DNA from: Emticicia sp. CRIBPO
GTDB taxonomy: Bacteria; Bacteroidota; Bacteroidia; Cytophagales; Spirosomataceae
Length of the DNA: 64,000 nucleotides
NCBI RefSeq assembly: GCF_009905725.1
Contig: NZ_JAAAKV010000001.1
Coordinates: 1-64,000, forward strand
Direction of reading: 5' to 3'
In this document: positions 63,259-64,000 of the stretch, in pieces
Position numbering within the stretch: the first letter of the stretch is position 1
How the letters are laid out: each line of letters starts with the position of its first letter
The notes under the pieces: model-generated
The model's input: the letters and a program-made list of their open reading frames with translations, nothing else
Told to the model about the DNA's origin: nothing
Database searches by the model: none
Translations under genes and position numbers: made by a program

Positions 63259-63288
63259 AAATGACGGGCAAATGACGTTAAAATGAGA
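63259..63288. promoter_or_regulatory. Three direct repeats AAATGACG at exact 11-bp spacing
   Basis: AAATGACG at 63259, AAATGACG at 63270 and AAATGAGA at 63281. The 11-bp phase puts them on one face of the helix, 24 bases before the ATG of the last gene, so they are a likely operator. Confidence 0.55.
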
Positions 63289-63311
63289 GGATGCATCTGT
63301 TAAATTGCACC

Positions 63312-64000
63312 ATGAAAAATCAACATATGTCGCTTTACCTGGCCTCTTTTTTTCTTCTTTTTCTGGGAATTGAAACCCCTGGTTTTGCTTCAAAAAACAA
63401 TCCTGATTCACTGGAAATAAAGATTGATGCCATTCTCAAAAACTTTATTGGAAAAGACCGCCCCGGTGCTACAATCGGCATCATAGACCACGGCAGGCTG
63501 GTATATCAGAAGGGTTACGGGATGGCAGACCTCGAAAAGAAAATACCGAATCACCCTGATGTGATGTATAAAATTGCCTCGGTCAGTAAACAGTTTACCG
63601 CTACTGCCGTTTCACAATTGATCAGACAAAATAAGCTTTCTCTGCATGATGATATCCGTACCTATATTCCGGAGTTTCCGGATTATGGCAAGCGTATTTC
63701 TGTCAGCCATCTGCTGTATCATACCAGCGGAATCCGTGATTATATGGTCCTGATGTGGCTGACAGGCAAGAGTTTTGAAGAACCGTTTTTAAACCGGGAC
63801 GCACTTGAGATCATTAACAGGCAAGGCTCTCTGAACTTTACACCCGGTCAACGCTGCGTTTACAGCAATTCCAACTACATTTTACTGGCAGAAATCATCA
63901 AAAGGATCACCGGAAGATCTTTAAGCGACTATGCTGACGAAAACATCTTTAAAGGACTGAAAATGAAGCAATCTGGGTTTGAAAGCTACAAAATTCCCGG
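63312..64000 (+). CDS. Serine hydrolase, beta-lactamase class C-like (cut by window edge)
   Basis: About 229 codons are visible; the 3' end is outside. A signal peptide (MKNQHMSLYLASFFLLFLG) is followed by the hydrolase domain: catalytic SxxK in IASVSKQFTA, second motif YSN in CVYSNSNYILLAEII, and the fold residues ISVSHLLYHTSGIRDYM. Related to estA/pbp4-type enzymes, so it may cut esters or D-peptides. It follows a DinB gene by 84 bp and has a repeat-rich upstream region. Confidence 0.85.
   Translation, partial: MKNQHMSLYLASFFLLFLGIETPGFASKNNPDSLEIKIDAILKNFIGKDRPGATIGIIDHGRLVYQKGYGMADLEKKIPNHPDVMYKIASVSKQFTATAVSQLIRQNKLSLHDDIRTYIPEFPDYGKRISVSHLLYHTSGIRDYMVLMWLTGKSFEEPFLNRDALEIINRQGSLNFTPGQRCVYSNSNYILLAEIIKRITGRSLSDYADENIFKGLKMKQSGFESYKIP

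Noticed and set aside
1-64000. CRISPR array, rRNA operon or defence island
   Set aside because: No regularly spaced repeats, no rRNA sequence and no recognisable defence genes; the lone HEPN domain is fused to a sulfite reductase and not paired with a toxin partner.

Overview
The window is one ordinary-looking stretch of a Bacteroidota chromosome, most likely order Cytophagales (inference from gene families, not from a database search). The pointers are SusC/SusD and TonB-dependent receptors, many short lipoprotein signal peptides, DUF2911, Lnb/DUF4105 and WbqC families, GTPase-type CysN with an iron-sulfur CysH, and promoters of the Bacteroidota type (TTTG, about 19 bp, TAnnTTTG), best seen in front of the tRNA gene. 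There are no rRNA genes, CRISPR arrays, insertion sequences or prophage. The right and left edges cut a serine hydrolase and a TonB-dependent receptor.

Layout. 1-2.4 kb: cut receptor, a gene-free stretch, ybeY and a PAP2-like membrane protein. 2.4-8.3 kb: Ppx/GppA phosphatase, a TlpA-like thioredoxin, an NlpC/P60 lipoprotein and a giant zinc-peptidase/beta-propeller/barrel protein. 8.4-9.0 kb: tRNA-Ala(GGC) and a repeat-rich spacer. 9.0-17 kb, minus strand: SusC, SusD, a purple-acid-type phosphatase and a glycerophosphodiesterase, which read together as an organophosphate-scavenging locus. 17.5-21.7 kb: hisC, a 2-hydroxyacid dehydrogenase, pdxA and a catalytically degenerate tyrosine recombinase. 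21.8-31 kb: Na+/solute symporter, DUF1801, BaiN-like flavoprotein, Tex, L-serine dehydratase, NagB, a truncated-type Hsp70. 31-37.7 kb: small hypotheticals, NUDIX, DUF2911, YncE-like lipoprotein, fumC, an RluE-type pseudouridine synthase, a nucleoside permease. 37.8-43.4 kb: a TruA-GNAT fusion overlapping tsaC/sua5, an eight-repeat OmpA-family protein, a WbqC-like protein. 43.4-50.3 kb: clpC, Lnb-like, inositol monophosphatase, a YfiT-type DinB protein, a 56-residue Cys-rich membrane protein, a STAS protein and RNase Z with a TTG start. 50.4-56.4 kb: assimilatory sulfate reduction (HEPN-tailed sulfite reductase, siroheme methyltransferase, cysH, cysD, cysN). 56.6-64 kb: queuosine-precursor transporter, LolD, sucC, AraC regulator, two serine hydrolases, FKBP lipoprotein, DinB.

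How genes work together. CysD/CysN make APS, the iron-sulfur CysH reduces it to sulfite, the siroheme enzyme makes sulfide, and CobA supplies the siroheme precursor; no APS kinase is seen, which fits direct APS reduction. TruA and TsaC both modify tRNA and are translationally coupled, which makes the acetyltransferase fused to TruA the most intriguing part of the window. The Sus-type pair would import what the two secreted phosphoesterases release.

I did not find a clear, wholly new multi-gene system. The best leads are the TruA-GNAT fusion, the peptidase-propeller-barrel protein, the HEPN-tailed sulfite reductase, the degenerate recombinase, an intrinsic terminator whose U-tract runs into the lnb start codon, and three helically phased direct repeats before the last gene.
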